Of a stretch of 64,000 nucleotides of DNA, positions 62,598-64,000 are shown piece by piece. The stretch is taken from positions 248,001 through 312,000 of the forward strand of contig NZ_JAGHKO010000002.1 of the NCBI RefSeq assembly GCF_017742245.1, written 5' to 3'. Position 1 is the stretch's first letter. The number at the start of each line of letters is the position of its first letter. Made by a program: the position numbers and the translations under genes. The stretch is from Niastella soli. GTDB taxonomy: Bacteria; Bacteroidota; Bacteroidia; Chitinophagales; Chitinophagaceae. Under the pieces are notes generated by a model, which ran no database searches, was not told where the DNA came from, and saw only the letters and a list, made by a program, of their open reading frames with translations.

Positions 62598-62601
62598 TTC
62601 G

Positions 62602-62722
62602 TCAAACGTGTATCGTGATTCGTCAATGGTTAATCGTGAATCGGCAATCCGTCCCGGCTGAGCCGGGAGCAATCCGCGACGCGGCCTTCTGCCGTCTGCC
62701 GTCTGCCTTCTGCCGTCTGCCT
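62602..62722. repeat. CGTGAAT and GCCTTCT/GCCGTCT repeats between purL and hldD
   Basis: Loose units around TCGTGAT/TCGTGAA/TCGGCAA (62613-62650) are followed by GCCTTCT, GCCGTCT, GCCGTCT, GCCTTCT, GCCGTCT (62685-62721), a degenerate version of the array at 56226, in the same strand orientation. Confidence 0.7.
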
Positions 62723-62725
62723 TTC

Positions 62726-64000
62726 TTACAACGCACTCAATGCATGTTCTGACTCATGGCCAGCCAGCAAGTTCTCAATGGCTGTATCATATTTATTTTT
62801 CCAGGCATCAATAGTACCCCAGTCTTTACCATCTACTTTTATGGCGCCGCTTGTTACCTGTCCCAGCTGTTCGTAAGGATGATTGCCCACTGCTTTTTTG
62901 AAGACCTCTACTTTATCGGCTTTCACACTCACCACCACGCGGCTTTGTGCTTCACCAAACCAGTAAGCATCTTTACGAATGTCTGTTTTTGCAGCAGTTA
63001 CCTCAACACCCAGGTTGCGGTTAAAGCAGCTTTCCAGCAGCGTTATCACCAATCCGCCTTCGCTGGTGTCGTGCGCAGATGCAATTACACCAGCTTTGAT
63101 CAATTCAGCAACCTTGTTCTGCAGGGTAGCTTCTTCATCCAGGTTAAAATGCGGGGCCGGACTGAATTCTACTTTTTTGATCTTATGTAAATATTCAGAA
63201 GAATTGATGTCATTGCGGCTGGTTCCGATCAGGAACAACTGGTCACCGGCCTCTTTAAAGTCCATCGTCATTTTATCATTCACACTATCCAGCAAACCCA
63301 CCATACCGATTGTTGGTGTAGGATATACCGCACCATCAGGGTTCTGGTTGTAGAAACTTACGTTACCACCCGTTACCGGGGTATCAAATTTCAGACAGGC
63401 TTCGCTCATCCCTTTTAACGCATATACGAACTGGTAGTACACCTGTGGATCGTATGGGTTACCAAAGTTCAAACAGTTGGTAATACCTAAAGGTTGACCG
63501 CCGCTGCACACGATGTTACGCGCAGCTTCAGATACGGCGATCATACCACCAATGAACGGATCAGCATATACGTAACGGCTGTTACAATCAGTAGTAAGGG
63601 CCAGTCCTTTATTCGTTGGCTTGGCTATTACCACCGCTGCATCTGCAGGGGTATTGGTGGTAGAAGTACCAGCGCCCACCATACTATCGTATTGCACATA
63701 TACCCAACGTTTGTTGGCTATGTTGGGAATGGTAATGATCTGCTCGGCCACGGCTTTCAGATCGGCAGGCACTTCAATAGTATCAGCATTGAAAGCTTTT
63801 ATCTTTTCAAAGTAAGCTGGTTCTTTATACTCGCGGGTATATTGCGGTGCGCCGCCACCCAGTACCAGTTCATTGGCAGGCAATTCAGCTTCCAGTACGC
63901 CATGCATATAGAAATGCAGGATGCCATCATTGGTAACCTCACCTATTTCAGAACAGGGCAGGTCCCATTTATCAAAAACCCGTTGCACTTCGCTTTCCCG
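62726..64000 (-). CDS. purL: Phosphoribosylformylglycinamidine synthase subunit PurL, partial
   Basis: The frame is open to the window edge, so the N-terminal ~315 residues of this normally ~740-residue purine-synthesis enzyme are missing. About 424 residues are visible. 'DSMVGAGTSTTNTPADAAVV', 'YADPFIGGMIAVSEAARNIV', 'ITNCLNFGNPYDPQ', 'PVTGGNVSFYNQNPDG' and 'IASAHDTSEGGLVITLLE' are the blocks of the second synthetase half that bind FGAR and ATP. The lack of a glutaminase domain at this end indicates the small, separate-subunit PurL type. A GTG at 63988 is internal, not the start. Confidence 0.95.
   Translation of the reverse strand, partial: RESEVQRVFDKWDLPCSEIGEVTNDGILHFYMHGVLEAELPANELVLGGGAPQYTREYKEPAYFEKIKAFNADTIEVPADLKAVAEQIITIPNIANKRWVYVQYDSMVGAGTSTTNTPADAAVVIAKPTNKGLALTTDCNSRYVYADPFIGGMIAVSEAARNIVCSGGQPLGITNCLNFGNPYDPQVYYQFVYALKGMSEACLKFDTPVTGGNVSFYNQNPDGAVYPTPTIGMVGLLDSVNDKMTMDFKEAGDQLFLIGTSRNDINSSEYLHKIKKVEFSPAPHFNLDEEATLQNKVAELIKAGVIASAHDTSEGGLVITLLESCFNRNLGVEVTAAKTDIRKDAYWFGEAQSRVVVSVKADKVEVFKKAVGNHPYEQLGQVTSGAIKVDGKDWGTIDAWKNKYDTAIENLLAGHESEHALSAL

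Noticed and set aside
62598-62672. 25-codon extension of hldD
   Set aside because: Encoded by degenerate CGTGAAT-type repeat units; the NADP-binding fold begins just after ATG 62597.

Overview
The window is chromosomal DNA of a Bacteroidetes bacterium, most likely from the Chitinophagaceae (my inference). Supporting signs are: two large exported proteins with Por/type IX secretion sorting domains; TAnnTTTG-type -7 promoter elements close to start codons; few recognisable Shine-Dalgarno sequences; AT-rich leaders; and family preferences such as DPP4-type S9 peptidases, HEIGH metallopeptidase lipoproteins, DUF4412/GLPGLI-like proteins, a YXWXGXW-repeat protein and a ComA-like enzyme. Most of the window is core housekeeping sequence. 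I found no phage, IS element, CRISPR array or obvious defence locus.

Layout. 1-5.4 kb: a TPR regulator cut by the window edge and two poorly characterised exported proteins. 5.5-12.2 kb: tRNA-Val(GAC), a dienelactone hydrolase, proline dehydrogenase, a dipeptide epimerase, a hotdog thioesterase, an acyltransferase, a SIMPL protein and a HAD phosphatase. 13.0-17.9 kb: rpsA, a DinB-like protein, an HI0933-type flavoprotein and map. 18.0-30.4 kb: the S10-spc ribosomal protein cluster, all on the minus strand, from rpsJ to secY-map. infA, rpmJ and the alpha operon do not follow map. 31-44.5 kb: fusA lies among exported-protein genes (DPP4 peptidase, YXWXGXW protein, T9SS cargo, two paralogous HEIGH lipoproteins, a T9SS subtilase). 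45.1-46.0 kb: rpsL-rpsG. The classical str-S10 order (rpsL-rpsG-fusA-rpsJ) is kept in order and strand, but foreign genes split it twice. 46.2-64 kb: a branched-chain aminotransferase, a possible HolD-like protein, rdgB, an ECF sigma factor with a likely anti-sigma partner, a thioesterase, aroE, a ComA-like enzyme, a TPR protein, small exported proteins, yidC, pyrG, a 57-residue membrane peptide, proC, hldD and part of purL.

The most unusual content lies between genes. Many gaps hold short tandem repeats with a 7-bp period but different sequences (GCCTTCT, GGCAGAC, ATTGCCT, TCCTACT/TTACTTC, CGTGAAA/TTTCACG, CTTAACG, AGCTTTT). There are also imperfect palindromes built on GCCGAAGCTTTAGCG, CCTGTCAG/CTGACAGG hairpins, 8-bp and 11-bp tandem repeats, and perfect inverted repeats directly after several ribosomal-protein stop codons. 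Intrinsic-terminator-like hairpins with T-tracts sit inside the ribosomal cluster (rpsJ|rplC, rplO|secY), with another hairpin at secY|map. This suggests the cluster is expressed in segments. No clearly new multi-gene system is visible. The best leads are the heptanucleotide repeats, the segmented ribosomal cluster with a 411-bp rplC leader, and the sigma/anti-sigma pair carrying a triple PPxxxW repeat.
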